A DNA stretch of 64,000 nt from Silene noctiflora (Eukaryota > Streptophyta > Magnoliopsida > Caryophyllales > Caryophyllaceae), in assembly GCA_009801015.1 (NCBI GenBank), contig VHZZ01006344.1:17511-81510 (forward strand), given 5' to 3'. Of this stretch, positions 46,949-60,901 are shown one piece after another. The stretch's first letter is position 1; each line of letters begins with the position of its first letter. The translations under genes and the position numbers were made by a program. The notes beneath the pieces are model-generated. The model was not told the DNA's origin. It ran no database searches and worked only from the letters and a program-made list of their open reading frames with translations.

Positions 46949-49900
46949 GCCTCAGCTCACTTGCTAAAACCAGCTACTAAGATTTTTTTTTAATATCTAT
47001 CAATTCCATCCACTACAGTTAAGGATTTTATCCCCCAGAAGGTAAAAAAGCAATGGCACTCCCTTAATGGTTATTGTATTTTTCTGTATATTGGAATTTC
47101 AAAGCCAAAGCTATACTGACCAAGCAAGCCCTAAAGTTTACTACCGGATAGAGATGAACTTGCTAGCATAGATTGGGGAAGGGGGAAGAGTCACTAAGGA
47201 TTAAAATTTAAGAAAGGAGCCGAGTTCAGTCCAGAGGCTTTCCTCGAGCCAACCCAGTGTTTAAAGCCAAGCAAGGATACGATTGTAACAAATTAGATTA
47301 CACGCACACAATTCGAATCTCGTACAATGCCAATACCAAAAAAAGTCTAATAAGGAATTGGAGCAATTTTATAGATTAATGAACTCAGCACTTTCAGAAG
47401 ATAAAGAAAAGAATGATCCTAAACATAGACCATAGTTTTTTTTATCTCGATTCGAAGAGCGTGTCCATTGCTTCATTTCTATTACCCGTTGTAATTGACC
47501 CGATGTAATGTCATTGCTGTACGTATCCTTTGATTTGCTTTTATTGTATGGTAAGGGAGAAGTCAATCCCTTCCGGGGGATCCACTTTAGTCAAGACCTT
47601 TTTATCAACCTCAACCAAGTCTTTCTTTGACCTCGACCTTAACTGGATGATTGGGCCTCCTTGGTTTGGTTCGGACCTTTCTTTTTTATTTTGACAAGAT
47701 TGGCCCCTCAAGAGTCTTCCTAGGCTTGGGGCGAAAGACCGGCGTTCGTTTCTAAAGTCAAGACACATATGGTTGAAAATCCCCACCCTCTTTTTTGTAT
47801 ATGATCGGCACGAAGCACACAGGCTTGGCTTGCTCGAATAAAAATATGGTGACTGGATTGAGCGGGCGCTTTTCCAAGAGAGACCCACTTCAGCTTTACG
47901 TGAGTCAGTGCCATTATATTAGGCTTCGCAAGCAAAGTAGTCTTAAGCGCTGATGAAAGGGAGGGTATGAACCGGGTCTCAAGAAAGACAACACAGTCAA
48001 TAAGAGCCGGAAAGAGTAGTACCAAAAGAAAAGTCAAGAAAGAAGCCCATTTCAGGAGTTCACGGGAGGGTGATCGATCCAATAGCTTTAGCCCTTATAA
48101 TAAGAAAAGAATCTTAATCTTCTTTTAAGGGGGGCCCCTCCAGTTTTATCGCTTCTTTGGCTTATTTCATTAACATCTGGCTCGCTTGGGTCAACCAATG
48201 AACATACTTTCTTCTCTTCAAGCAGATTTTGAAGGAATTGAACCCTCCCTTTTATCTTTAGGTTGTCGGAATTCAATCTAAGAGAAGCGGTTCCATCTTT
48301 ACTTTAGGCAATAGATACGATTAACTCTATTAAAATTAAGATAGGGCTCGACCCTAAGTATGCAACAAAGAGTGAACAGAATGAGAAGAACTTTACTGCT
48401 GTGATCGGCAGATTGATCCGACACAGTTGGGTGAAACACAATCTCTAAGGCATGCATATTCTAAGAATATGAGCATGAGTCAGAGCAGGTAGAACAAGTC
48501 AGAGAAAGATCAGAAGTAAAGGGAGGGGATTAATTGCTTTAGAGTGAAGGCTCGAGTTAACGCCTTCTTAAATTAGATTAGGATGCATGCTTCAAGAAGA
48601 CAATCCCCGGCCAAGTGAGGTAAACCAGCTGCAAAGAATGGATGAGTTCCGTTCCATCATCAACACAAAAAGAATAGCTACTCTTGCGATGCAGTTTTGA
48701 ATCGAGGTTCCAACCAAGAAGCTACAATTGAGAAATCCTTACTCTTTTCTTGTATTGGTAACATATGATATATAGGTTAGGCTCTTCATATGGCCAGTGG
48801 ATCCGCCAATAAAACAAGGGCCTGTAGGGCTCAAAATGATCTTATGAAATGGATCGAGATTGACAACGGAAGTCCCATCTTATCGAAAGAAACTGCGACT
48901 AAACTTCCTTTCCGTATATAGAACAGAGAAGTATTCTACCTCGAATTGAGCTCGTTCTATTACTCTCTTTTTCTTTTTATTTTGACTTTTAGTCGATCCC
49001 TCTCTTGTGTCCTTTCCCTCCCTCTACGGATCTACTCGTTCGAAATTCGTCAATGGATTTCGCGGGGAACCATTTTTGAAAAAAGATTTGGAAGCGGGCT
49101 GACTGTGTTTGGATTTTTCTTTGACACATAGTCCCATTATAACTTATAAAAAAGCAAAAGTAATTCTTTGGGTGTATCTCGTTTCACACCTTTCTACAGC
49201 GATTGGTCACCTCCTGATTGATCGATTAACGGCACGCTGGAACTGGAACAAGTCGGATGGCAGGCCCTCTATGAAAAGCCGGGTCCAAGAACTGCAGCTG
49301 TGGGTTAATCCCTAGAACGTGAGTCGGAAAAGGAGGCATTCGCCGACGGAGAAGGTGCAACGAACACGGGTCTTTAATATATATAATAATAATAAAAGAA
49401 TTGGAAACGTTGAAAGTAGTTTTAGGATCAATGCTTTTCTGTGGCAGAGTCGAGTGATACGAAAAGGGTGGAGCCGTATCCTTTCTTTCTTTAGTCTGCT
49501 CGTAAAATCGTAAAATAAAATAACTGGCCAAGTACGGTTCTGATCTTACTCATTCTTTACCTTTACCTCTACGGTACGGAGTCAGGAAGCTGTATATTTA
49601 TGGGACCCACCTGTAGTGGGATCTAAAACCAAATTCCCATCGGGCTCGGGACCCCCGGTCTGCTAGTTACGTAATTTATGCCTGCCTTTTTTCCGTAGTC
49701 TTTATTTCTTTGTCTCTGATTGTGATACAATTCTTTTTCTTATCTTTCTTATCTTATTCTAAGGTTCGCTTGTTCGCTTTAAAAGTTCGGCACAAAAGCC
49801 ACATTCGATTCCCAAGAATGCAAGGTACGCCCTTCCGAGTGAACTCCCGAAAGGCAGGATCGGAGAGCAACAGCTATTGAATTGAATTCAGAAAACAATC

Positions 49901-52900
49901 TCTTTTCCTCTTTCCAGGGTTAGAGGGAAAAAACTATCGGCTCATCAAACTGATGCTTTTTTTTTTTTCAAAGGATTTCGCTCGAAATGAAGCAGACAGG
50001 ATAGACCAGAACGTAAGAAAGGGCAGCTTGTTTGGGCTCGAGTTCTTGGTCAAGATGTGACTTTCCGCAAGTACGTAAACTTCTCTTTGCTCTGATTTGG
50101 CGCACGTGGTTTGCCCCTCGACGGTCAAGCCATACGTCTGTTCACACAGCCAACCCTTCTGCTCACACTAACTTTGAAAGGCATTTTGCTCATTCTTCAT
50201 GAAAAGGGAATCCGGGGGTACCTTAAGATGTGGTTTAGGACCTCAATTTATCTTTTATTTCCGAGCCCTGTTGGATTGGGTGAAGTGATAAAAGTAACGA
50301 TTCTACTGAAATCCTTACAAATCAAAATAATTGAGAAGAATCTTGTGAGTCAAACATATGGGAAAGAGAGGGATTTGTTCGCTCCGTACAAGGATTCAAA
50401 CTTTCTCGTGCTTTGTCGAAGAATATAAAAAGGGCGCTGTTTAGTGAGCCGGCGTTTTGAGATTTATAAGCGGGAAGCCCAGCTGCTAGGATTGCTTTCG
50501 TCAATAGATTGTGCCACCAACAGTGGGAAAAGTGCTACTCCCCGAGAGTGAACGTTAGCTAGGCAGCAAACCCCAATTTCCACATAAAGACGAGATGCCA
50601 TGTAGAAGATTGGCCTTTCAATAAGTTATGATATTGATAACGAGATCAAGAAAAAAAATGCCTATCTTGAAATCAAATCCCAATATTGACAATGATTCTA
50701 TGATAAAGCGAGAATAAGGAAGACTAGTGTGATAGGTGAATTTAACCTGTCCTATGCGCGCGGTCGATCTAGCTGTTAACCAACCAAAAGAATCTGTATC
50801 CGAACACATTCCTATAAAACAATTTAGGACATTTCAAGCTATGTCTATTGTAATTTAATTTAAAAAAGCCAAACTTCTTTTTCTTCGGAATGCCATGTTC
50901 TTCGGTTAGAGGGAAGAAGGCCGTATGAGTCAGAATTGCCAACAAAACCTATTATTTTACTTTACATTTAGGGCTCTACTCTATTTGACAAAGTTCTTAG
51001 CCTACCAAGCTCCGTTTATATGATGCCCGATCGAGCAAGTGAAGTAAGGCGGCTTTTAGGCAGCTGCGTGGATCAAAGATACAAAAAAGAGCTGTGAGTG
51101 CGACCTTGCCTTTTCTTTTAACAAAATAAGTTACTTAAAATGGTTGTAAGCAAGTTTCGGGGAATTTGAAACCAATCCGAAGCATGTTTTAAAGGGGCGA
51201 GCAGTTAGTAGGCGGGTTCAGCCCCTCTTTTTAGATTTTAGACTAAGATTCGCCTCGCGTTACGTTACTCCTCAAGCACTCCTTTAGTTACGAAATAAAA
51301 AACTACGGGTACGTTTTGATTTCGGCGAATACGTAGAAAATGATCTCCTCAATAAAGGAAAGGGTAGAACCGTCAATCACCCCCAACAATCATCTCCAAC
51401 CGCAGCTTCCAGAAAATCAAGGTAAAGGTCGAGGTGCCCTGAGGACGATATTCTCAGAGGAGAGGAGAAGAGGTAAGTTCCCGGAAAATATAAAGAGGGG
51501 GTCAGAATGGGGTCCTTAGATAAAGTCTTTGACCACATTTGTATTTGTCGAAGTCCCCAAGTCCTCATTCGCATCCACTTAAGCAAGCTCTACTTTAATG
51601 AGAATAACGAAAGGGCGTTTGTAAGTAAAAGGAGACCGAAAGCCTTTCTTTTTATTTTCGTAGAATAGGTTCCCAGCCCTATTCAGATCGGAGAGGAATA
51701 AAAGAAAAGTAGAAAGCCGGGCTCGCGCAGTTGCAGGCTCACGATAAAAAAAAAGAAGACGAAGCATTTCCTGAGGAAGTTTGAAATTCTCAGAATCAGG
51801 CGGCGGAATATCCTTGACTTTCCTCTTTGTTTACCACGGAGTCTATCTCTGAAGCAGGGTTGGGAAAAGACTCATCCTATCTCATACGAGCTGCTGGTTT
51901 CATTTACTTTATTAAGTACGCATATAAGATAGACTCTTGCAAGAACTGTAGACCGAGGACCTGTTGTTCTAATGACTTAGTATGATTTTAAGGCAGATAG
52001 CCTGCTTCGGAGATTTTTAGCTCAAAGAGGAAATGTCGTAGCTAGTGGTCGATGCATTTGGAACGCTAGCTGCGGAAAGAGCATAATGAAGCTTTTAACA
52101 CGTGGAATGAGACTCGTTGGCGCATTTTACTGGGGTTATTTTGTTTTCTTCGAGCATATCGTTTGCATATTCATTTGGTAGGGGAATAGAACACTTGAGT
52201 TAACTACGCTTGCTGACTTCTTATCTTAAGCGTAAAAACGTGCCACTTATTGTAGAAGGAATTGGAATTGTAGAACCTATGCTTTCTCATGCACCGGTGC
52301 CTCTATATGCTTTTGCGAACTAAAAAACTTGCCTTGACATAGACTCTCAATACTATACACCTAGACTACTCTCCCTGTTTTGTTCTGAAGCTGTATTCAA
52401 GAGATTGTCTTATTTTGCTAATGTATCATGTTCGCCCATCGCTGTCGGGGCTTTACGACCAGTCGAAGAATCATCTTTCGATTAATGGGTTTTCGACTCG
52501 TCTTTCTCGCGCGTTTTTAGAAGTTTAATGCAGGAAAGGACCTCTTTAAGTGGGGCATTTGAATATGTGTAACTCAACTAGACCCCCTTCTTTGTCTAAG
52601 TTTAAGAGGTTGAAAGTGCTACAGGTTGGCCAAGACAAGATCAGATCGAGCTCGTCAAAGTTCATTGATTGGTAAGTAGTACAAGAAAGAAAGAAGTATG
52701 TGAACCTGGCTTGCGCACTTTAATTTCAATTTTGAATTCCAATCTGTATGGCAGGGTGGTGGTCTATCTGATTGGTAAGCCACCATCAAGAGCAAGGGCA
52801 GGATTGGGAAATTAAATCTATCAATATACTAGGGGACAAAACGGGTAAGAGAGCAAGAGTCTCGTCGGATAAGAAAGGAAGGTTTTTGAATAGCTATCTT

Positions 52901-55555
52901 CGACCAACTCGAACTGGTAGATTCCAATTGTGTTTTGAATTTAATTTTCTGAACAGCCCTCGATTAAAATATCTCAAGCCGGGTCGGCTCTCTTTCTACG
53001 CCACGAGCATTCCCCCAATCTCAATTGCTTCGCCTGCTTCACCACCACAAAAAGTGAAACTATAGCATTTATAAATATTATAAATAGGAAAAAAATTAAT
53101 AAACTTGTTCCAAGCTTGTCGAGAGCCTCGTTAGAGGGACAACATAATAGTTAACTATTTGCATAAGAAATGAAAGAAAGGCATTCAGTTCATTTGCCTC
53201 TTCCTAGTCCGCTCGTTCATGAAAGTGCTTCGCGAAGTAGGACGCCTGAGAATGGGAAAAAAAGAAAGCATGGAATTTCAACTCTATAATATTAGAATAT
53301 AAAGTATATTTCCACCCCCCACCCTCCGCGTCTTTCTACCTTGACTTAATAAGCTCCATCCGGTCCAGACGTAGAAATTTAAGCAGTTGGAGCAGATGGA
53401 ACGGATGATGCAATTGAAGTTTTGGCTGGGGGGTGGGTAGGTAAATTAAATTTAAAGCAGGCAAAGAAGGGGATCAGTATGGTATCTCGATTACTTCTTT
53501 CGAGCCCTGTAATCCATAATATATTAAATGTGCTAGCCGTGTTCGGTTACGAGATTGACACGATCTTGCTTCCTAGATTTTTTTTAAACTCATGAAAATC
53601 TTTTTTTTCATAAAAAGTTCCGAAATGGGGAAAAGATAGGTTCAACTCTTGCCTACATGTCCCGATTCATTCCCTCTCGCGAAACAGTATTATACTTTTT
53701 TCTTTCTTTATAGTATAGCAGAGAAAGAGCTGTCGTGTGATCCCTAGGCGCGTAACACTAAGTAATCGAAGCCAATCCACATTGCTACTAAGGGTGGATA
53801 ATCATCCTTCTTGTCCACGTCCCCAGCATGACCGTCTTAGTGAAAAGCAATCATCAATAGTCAATTTCGAGGACATGTTATGGCTTTGTCTTGTTTAATA
53901 GATGGCGAGTGCCGCTTTTCCCTGTCCGAGAATCTCCATCTGCTTTAAGTGAAGTGGTCGAGATAGACTGCACTCGACAATCCGCGGGAAACTCATCCTA
54001 CTTTAATATGTATATGTGTGATCCCCCTCCTGATCTTAGAGTTCTAAAATGCCTTGCCTGCCTTCTTTTCGCTATTTAGGCCTCTTTGACCTCTCGAAAG
54101 TAAAACGAGGAGCGGGCGAGCGTAAGCCCGATCATAGTTTCAAGATCAAGACAAGCCTATGAGATCAACCAACCAAGACGAATCACCTCAAATCAAGGAC
54201 AATGCTTCATAAAAAGTAAAATTCGAATAAAACAGCCTGGGAATTTGGTATTTTGATTCCTAAGAATGAGTTCAATAGTGATCCCCGTCTTCAACTATAA
54301 GGTATTTTAGAGTCTATGCGCTTTACTTATATAATAAGAAAAAAAAAGAAAGCCTCACTAGCAAACTCAGAAGCAACCTAGTCTCAGTCTGAGGAATCTC
54401 GAGAGCTCACCCTTTAAAGGGGTGGCGGAGTTACAAGAAAGAATGCAAAAGAGCTTAACATTAGCTGGTGAGTAATTATAACAAGCACTTCGTCTCTTTC
54501 TTAGTTACGGCCCCAACACAAAAAAATGCTAGCTCGAGTACAAGTAGGAGATAAAGACGCTAGAACCCTTTCCAAAAAACAAGAAAAAAGGGCCCAAGCC
54601 AGCTGCCTTCGTTCCCACGGATCTTAGAAATCTGAAGGGTGCTTTGAGAGAAAGAGATCAAAGCACCAACTGGAGTAGTGACTTTAGCCATGCCCTGGTC
54701 CCACCCGCTAAAGTCCGAATAACAACAAAAAGGAAAAGGAAGATAGGCTCCGCGGAAGGAGTAAGAATTTCGACATTCCAATCTCAGGCAAGTGATTGGC
54801 ATATACTCCCTTAATTAGATTATCAGACTTCGCCCGGGGTATTCCCTTTTATTTATCCTTAGCATAGCATAATAGAGGGAAGACTTTTCTTGTTGTATTC
54901 TAATTTGAGTTGACGTGATAGAGTCTCTTTCATGTCTAGCCGAGATTAAAAGTTTGATATCCTACTACGACAATAAGAAAGAAAAGAAGGAGGCGTTTCG
55001 TATTGAATTAGGTGTCCTCTTATGAACCTACCTTCCAAGACAAGCTTGCTCAAAGGAGTGGGTGAATGTTGAATCTTTATCGAGATACAAAAGAAAATAT
55101 ACCAGATCTTATCTGTTTTTGCGCCATCACAATCTCATTCAAATGAGTTACAAAGAAAGGACTTGCAGATATTATTTATATTATATTAGAACAGTATACC
55201 GAGGGAACCGGCCAGAACCATATGTGCAACTTTACCTGCATGTGGATTGTCTTTGATTGCCGAGACTGTAACTCACGATGGGATAGAAATGCACACTTTG
55301 CCCGAGTGAGTAGGCAGCCACTACCAAACAAAAGATCTAGAGGCTAAGCCGCTTCTTTTTTCGGCTAAAGTAAAGTGCCTTCTTTAGTTTTTAGTTTGAG
55401 ATTAGATCTTTGCAGGTAACTGGGTTGGCTTCCAGCTCTATCTCGGCGGCCGGCACCCTGCTTTCGAACTCAAAGGGGTCGAGTCATAAAAACTACTGTA
55501 AGGATGGCATTTAAATTAGAGCAAGCGCTAAAGTAAAAAGCGAACGCGAGCGAGA
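46949..55555. other. Intergenic mitochondrial DNA, no gene recognised
   Basis: No recognised gene. Overlapping minus-strand frames at 47541-48082 (up to 120 codons from TTG, first ATG late) include a hydrophobic stretch but no known motif. Plus-strand frames at 48946-49315 and 50111-50428 are likewise unidentified. A phrase near 49525-49540 (AAGTACGGTTCTG) recalls the end of a group II intron domain V, but the rest of the domain is missing. Confidence 0.5.
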
Positions 55556-55873
55556 ATGCAATACTCGAGAAGTTTACAGGTTGTTAGTGGAATTGACTCG
55601 ACTAATAAGCGGAAGTGGCACTTGAGGCTGAGAAAGAAGTCGCTGACTTGGCCCGGAGCAATCTCATTAGATGCCCGCCCATGCTATACCTATCTTGAAA
55701 GGAATTCCCTTGTCCAAAACGAAACTAATGCTGCTCAAGACATTCACACTCGTCCTAATATATTCTACTTTTTGTTTCGTGGCAAAATTCAACGCCTGTT
55801 AGACAAAAGAAGGCTCGTTGGCCGCTTCAACACACACTCGCTAACCTGCTGCCCCACTCTCACCTTCTTTTAA
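55556..55873 (+). CDS. Unrecognised ORF, 105 codons
   Basis: An ATG-initiated frame of 105 codons that is strongly basic (many Arg and Lys) with no membrane segment. Parts such as NKRKWHLRLRKKSLTW and RGKIQRLLDKRRLVGRF resemble a nucleic-acid-binding protein in composition only. No family is recognised and no neighbour gives context. A chance frame is the simplest explanation. Confidence 0.18.
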   Translation: MQYSRSLQVVSGIDSTNKRKWHLRLRKKSLTWPGAISLDARPCYTYLERNSLVQNETNAAQDIHTRPNIFYFLFRGKIQRLLDKRRLVGRFNTHSLTCCPTLTFF

Positions 55874-57471
55874 ATTAAAGATACTGTACCTTAATAATAT
55901 AATAAAAAATAACGGGCATCCCGTATACCCATCAATTTAAACCAACTTTGTCAATTGGGGATTTACAATCGACCTTGTCCCCCTTTTTTCTACCTTTACA
56001 TCGCACAACCGGGAGCTCACATCGAGCTCCTTAACAGCAGTAGGCAAAGAATTAGCAAAAAAGACTGCTGGAACAGTCCCCTGTCTCGCCCTTTATACTT
56101 TGTATTTGTGACAGTACTTTTCTTGAGATCAGAATACTTGTGTCAATTTCGCAATGAATGGACTGAAGTAGAAGTACTTGTCTCCTGTCTGGCTTACACC
56201 GACTGCGCTACACTTGTGAACGAATTCCCTTATATATTGTAAGTTAAAGGAAAGGTTCGGTCCTCTACTAAAGTCACTAAATGAATATCTTGATCGAGCT
56301 TTCTTTTGTCTTGGCTCCACTGTATTGTATGTGGACATCACGGTGGTAGATAAGTAGTTGTTAGGAATCATTCGAAAAGTCATGTAGGAGATCGCACCTT
56401 CGGCTAAAGAAAGGCTTTATTTTAAAGGAATTCACTTACTCTCGACTTTCTATCTAGATGACTCTTTTTCTCTGACATGTTTTTTTAACAAGTCATTGCT
56501 CCAAAGCAGTTGTTAGCTTTGGACCTCCCTGTTTTTAGCTTTTATCAGCTGACTCAGCACTCTTTCTTAAAGAAAAAGCTAATCCGAGTTGAACATAAAT
56601 TTCATCCCTTTTTCATGTGGCTTGCTAGATAACTGCACCGGAAGCTTCTTCGATTACGTACGATCAATTGAAGTCGCGAAGAAAAAGAAAGAGTACCGTG
56701 GGTAGTCCGCGGTAGTTTCATTTTTTTCTTTCGAACTGCTTCTGCAAGGATTTCTTTCTTTTTCCCGTATGCAGGCTAGCTCAAAAGCGTGGAATTGGAA
56801 TATAGTCTAAATAGGGAAAGACTGAGGTTCTTATATAGAGTGAGACTCCAGCGTTTAAGCATTGCTTCGAGAGCAGCAACTTCGATGTAACAATCATTTT
56901 AGATAAGCAAGGTTTTGAATGACCAACCATAGCATAAGTAATGAACCCAAGTTCCAACGAAGGAGGATCCTTTTGGGAGGACTCAGTGAGCTTACCCACT
57001 TGAACAACGAGTGGCTTGCCGACCTCTATGAGCGAACTCATCCTCTCTGATCATTTCTGAGGTGACAAGAATTAAAGGAAGCCCGGGGAAGGTGATCTCA
57101 GAAAGCACTACCTATTTTATAAGATCGGAGCAAGCCCTAAAAAGAGATTGGTAGGATTTTAGGTTGAATCATGTCTGAAACCCGATGAATAAGACTGAAA
57201 AAAAGGATTTGCCCAAGGATGCTCTTTTCTTATGATCTGAGGAAGAACGGGAACAACGTATTTGACCAATCAAATCCTCCTTTTAGCACCAAGACAAGAT
57301 ATGGAAAGATTAGAACAATCACACCTCAGGCAGCGCGCGAGCCACAAGACATCCTCCTTCCACCGCTGGCACATTCCTGATACGTAAGAAAAAAGGTAGG
57401 ATCCTTAGAAACTTCCCTATGAGCTGTTCCAAGATGAACTAAGCCAGCGGATGATCTTTCATCCGTCCCTT

Positions 57472-57506
57472 ACTATAAGATACTATAAAAAAGATACTAT
57501 AAAAAG
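57472..57506. repeat. Short AT-rich tandem repeat
   Basis: ACTATAAGAT is followed by ACTATAAAAAAGAT and ACTATAAAAAGA, giving three imperfect copies of a 10-14-bp unit. It is probably a slippage product in spacer DNA. Confidence 0.7.
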
Positions 57507-60500
57507 AAAAGACCTTGCTTGCTGCGTCTGCGCCATCATTTCTAACCTCTACTTGAAAGCAAGCTTTCCCTCTCACTCGTGTGGATTACTTTATTTTAAA
57601 TTACCTTTTTCCGGGTTCCCTTAAAATAATTATGTGTTTTTTTTTATATTTTCGTACTTTTCGAAGGGCAAGCTCGAAAGCAAGTAAAGCGCACTCATGA
57701 TGTGAAAAAATTATTCCAAGTCAGATCTAAGTAATGGAGCGTACATAACAAAAGGGGGAATGCTCCTCGATGGCAGCAGTGGCTTTCAATGATAGACGCA
57801 CCCTGCGGGAAGGACCCTACGTGAAATTCATAAAAAAGCATTCCTTACGCGGGGCACGCCTTTGCCTTTGTTTTGCAAACCCCTAAAACAGGACTTCCTT
57901 ATGATCACGAGCTGGTGAACTCTTAAGTTAACTGATGGTCCGTTAGTGACTGATTGCTCTGAAAAATAGAGTTGACTTTCTTAGTGAACAATGAGAAGCA
58001 GAGCTTAAGCTCTTTGAAAAAAGCTTCTCTTTATGAACTTCCAGGCGAGATAAAGAAGAAGGTTACTACAAGAGTGAACTAGCCTTTATTGCAAGTTCAA
58101 GCCGACCCATGCAATGAAGTTATCAACCTCGCGCTTATGCCTTTAAGTATGGAGGAAAGAAAGTCATCAATGAACTTTTCTAGTCTTTGCACAATTTTAC
58201 CCTTAGATGGATTAAAATTATAGGCATTAGACTTGAGGCGCCAAGTTTTGCTCGCATATGATTGAGAGGCAAACCCCCTCTCCCCCCTTTGAGCTAGGTT
58301 CTTCCTTTCTAATTTGATTAGACTCTTTAATTAAGCATTAATAAGACCACCAACCCGGTCAATACAATACGGGTCCATTTCTTTGTTGAAGGTTCCACTC
58401 TTTCTTATTCCGGAAATCTGACATTCGTTATATGATTCTTTGATTCTAATTTTAAGTAATTTTAAGTATGATCCCATTCTTGCCAGCAACTCAGTTTTAA
58501 TTAAGCTTGCTCATGACTTTTCCCAATCTGCTCGTTTCATAAGAAGAGGCTCAATCATAGAATATCGTAAGTAAAATTCCCAATTTGCCAATTCGAATAG
58601 GGCAAAGGCCGCCCACACTCTACAGCAAAGTAAGAAGAAAATATAGTCTGTCTTGCCTAATTACTCGCAAACTGGAAAAATGCTGGTCCAAAAAAGGTTT
58701 CGATGAGTAAACCTGACACCTGAGATAGAGCCCGCGCCTCTTCTTCTTCCTACGCCTGATACCAAATCATGAACTACTGACTTCTTCGTGATTTTCATGC
58801 CCCTCCGCTTAATGCTAGTTTGAAGTTCTTTCTCCTTTTGGGCTAGAATAGAAGGATTTTTGATCAACTAAGAATAACACTAGGCCTCTGTTTTAGAGAT
58901 TAAATGTAATCCATCTTCGAGAGGAGTTTAATGGAAAAGAGCTGCTTCTAAGAATATATGGTAAGATAGAAGGTAAATTATTCAGAAAAAAGTCTAACTC
59001 TTGTTCCAGGCATCGTAAATAAGAGTGTTGACTCTTCCGTTTTCAATGTAATCAAGAGCAAATAGGTTGAAGATTGGGGAGTGGAATCTTTTAAACAATG
59101 CTCGAAGTTCAAGGAATTAGCAAGAAAATTTTTATCCTTAAATAAGATTATAGAATAGTATTTGAGATCTGAATGCGCCTAAATAGGCGACTCCTCCTTT
59201 CGCTGACTAAAGAGAGTCAGTCTTCTCCCCCGAACCCCCGATTTGATTTGAATTTCTATTGAACTTAGGAATCAGTGCTACGTTTCAGTCTTAGTAAATG
59301 CATTTAGCTGTTTTTTTGGACAGAATTAATTTCAATATGAGTTCCCCTCATATGAATTGTATTTATGAATTGTATTGAAGATTGCTCCACGATGAAATTC
59401 CAAGTTATACATTCTCATCGGCTCGCCAACGGCCCCTATTGAATTGAGTTAACCCCGTTTTATGAATAGGCCATTTGAGTCAAAAGCGGAAAGATTACCA
59501 TTTTTGCCTGATGCAAAATAAAGCACTTCTGTGGAAAGAATGAGAATCACGCTTAATTCTTTCGGAATTTTTATAGGAAAATTAGCGGCTAAGTACTTTA
59601 AAAAAGAGTGGGACTGAAAGCCCCCCTAACCTTTCTTTATAGAACCTCAGGTCGACCTCGTAGGATACCATACTTAGCTGACCAATATCTCTTCCGTCCT
59701 CCTTTTAAGTGCGAAGGGTTTCGCTTCTTCTTTATGAAAAGGGAGTAATGCCCGGTTCATGTCCAGTGACACAGGTCGAACTAAGGATGAGTCGTATTCT
59801 GATTGAGGAATGCTCATCAATCACATAAAATTAGAATAGTGCACATAGGGAAGGTGGAATAACTCATTCGGTAAGAATCCTTTCTTAGGACATAAAAGCG
59901 AATTAGCCAATTATTGGATAGGCCTACATGAATCCATAGATACGAGATTACAATCTCCGAGCCTGGCTTTGTGACATCTGTTCAAGGGCCAAGCCGTTTC
60001 ATTCACTTCGGGTCAAGCCGGGGGTCTTTTCCTTTCGAGGGGAAGTCTTCTCTTTTGTTTACGATTCTCCTATACTTAGCGGGGATCACGTCCTTTATTT
60101 CCCTCTGTATTAAGGCTCGGCCCGTCTTGAAAACTATTATGCATTTCAGATGGATGCCTTAAAGTCAAGACTGGTAATCTCATTGTAAAAGTGGAAGGCA
60201 GACTCAGAATCAGCCTACATATCCGGATTTAGAAGGACTTTCTTTTTAACCGAGAAAAGGAAGATAGTAGGAAGGTATATGAAATAGAAATAGTAGATCC
60301 CAATGGAAATACAAGCTGTCAAAAGTCTCAGGCAGAATAGGTGGAATTCGAGCTTTGTGCTATAGAATTGTCTTGGTTTCAAAGCTACTTGAGTCCCATA
60401 GAGTTACTTTCTGAATCGGAAGGTGCCAAAAGATAAATTGATGTAACCGCAAGTGAGAGTAAATAAGCGTATCTAAATAAGATAGGAGAGGTACACATCT

Positions 60501-60865
60501 TTAAAAGGGCGATTCCCTATATGGGTTTGATCGAAAAAAGGATTGGCGGAAGTAAGGTTTCTACTTTTAATTAAAAGGGCATAGACGAAAGAAAAGAAGT
60601 CCAATTGGACATGAGGATTCCTTAGAAATAGGTCTGGCATGAAGAGAGAGCTGTTCTGTTCAAAAAGTGGGCCCGTCTCTTACTAAGTAAGAAAATGCCT
60701 TTTAGTACTTACTTTACTTATAAGGTTATGAAAGTTGGATTGACTACATTGGAAAGTTGATCTGTAATATCCAGGTTGCGCGCCTTTTTTACTTTGGCCT
60801 TTAAGAAAGACGTAGATTAAGGTCATGCTTTCTTTTCGTTATGCCAACACCTAGCTCCCTTTCTG

Positions 60866-60901
60866 CATTTCACTCGCTCTTGTCATTTCACTCGCTCTTG
60901 T
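60866..60901. repeat. Perfect 18-bp tandem duplication
   Basis: CATTTCACTCGCTCTTGT occurs twice head to tail (60866-60883 and 60884-60901). The core CACTCGCT is the complement of the AGCGAGTG phrase found near 925, 940, 7560, 18922 and 45597, so this belongs to a dispersed short-repeat family. Confidence 0.85.

Noticed and set aside
47541-48082. Overlapping minus-strand frames of 115 and 120 codons as genes
   Set aside because: They begin at GTG or TTG, overlap each other in different frames and match no family that I know.
49500-49545. Group II intron domain V end
   Set aside because: Only the phrase AAGTACGGTTC fits; the opposite strand of the domain V hairpin and any flanking exon are missing.
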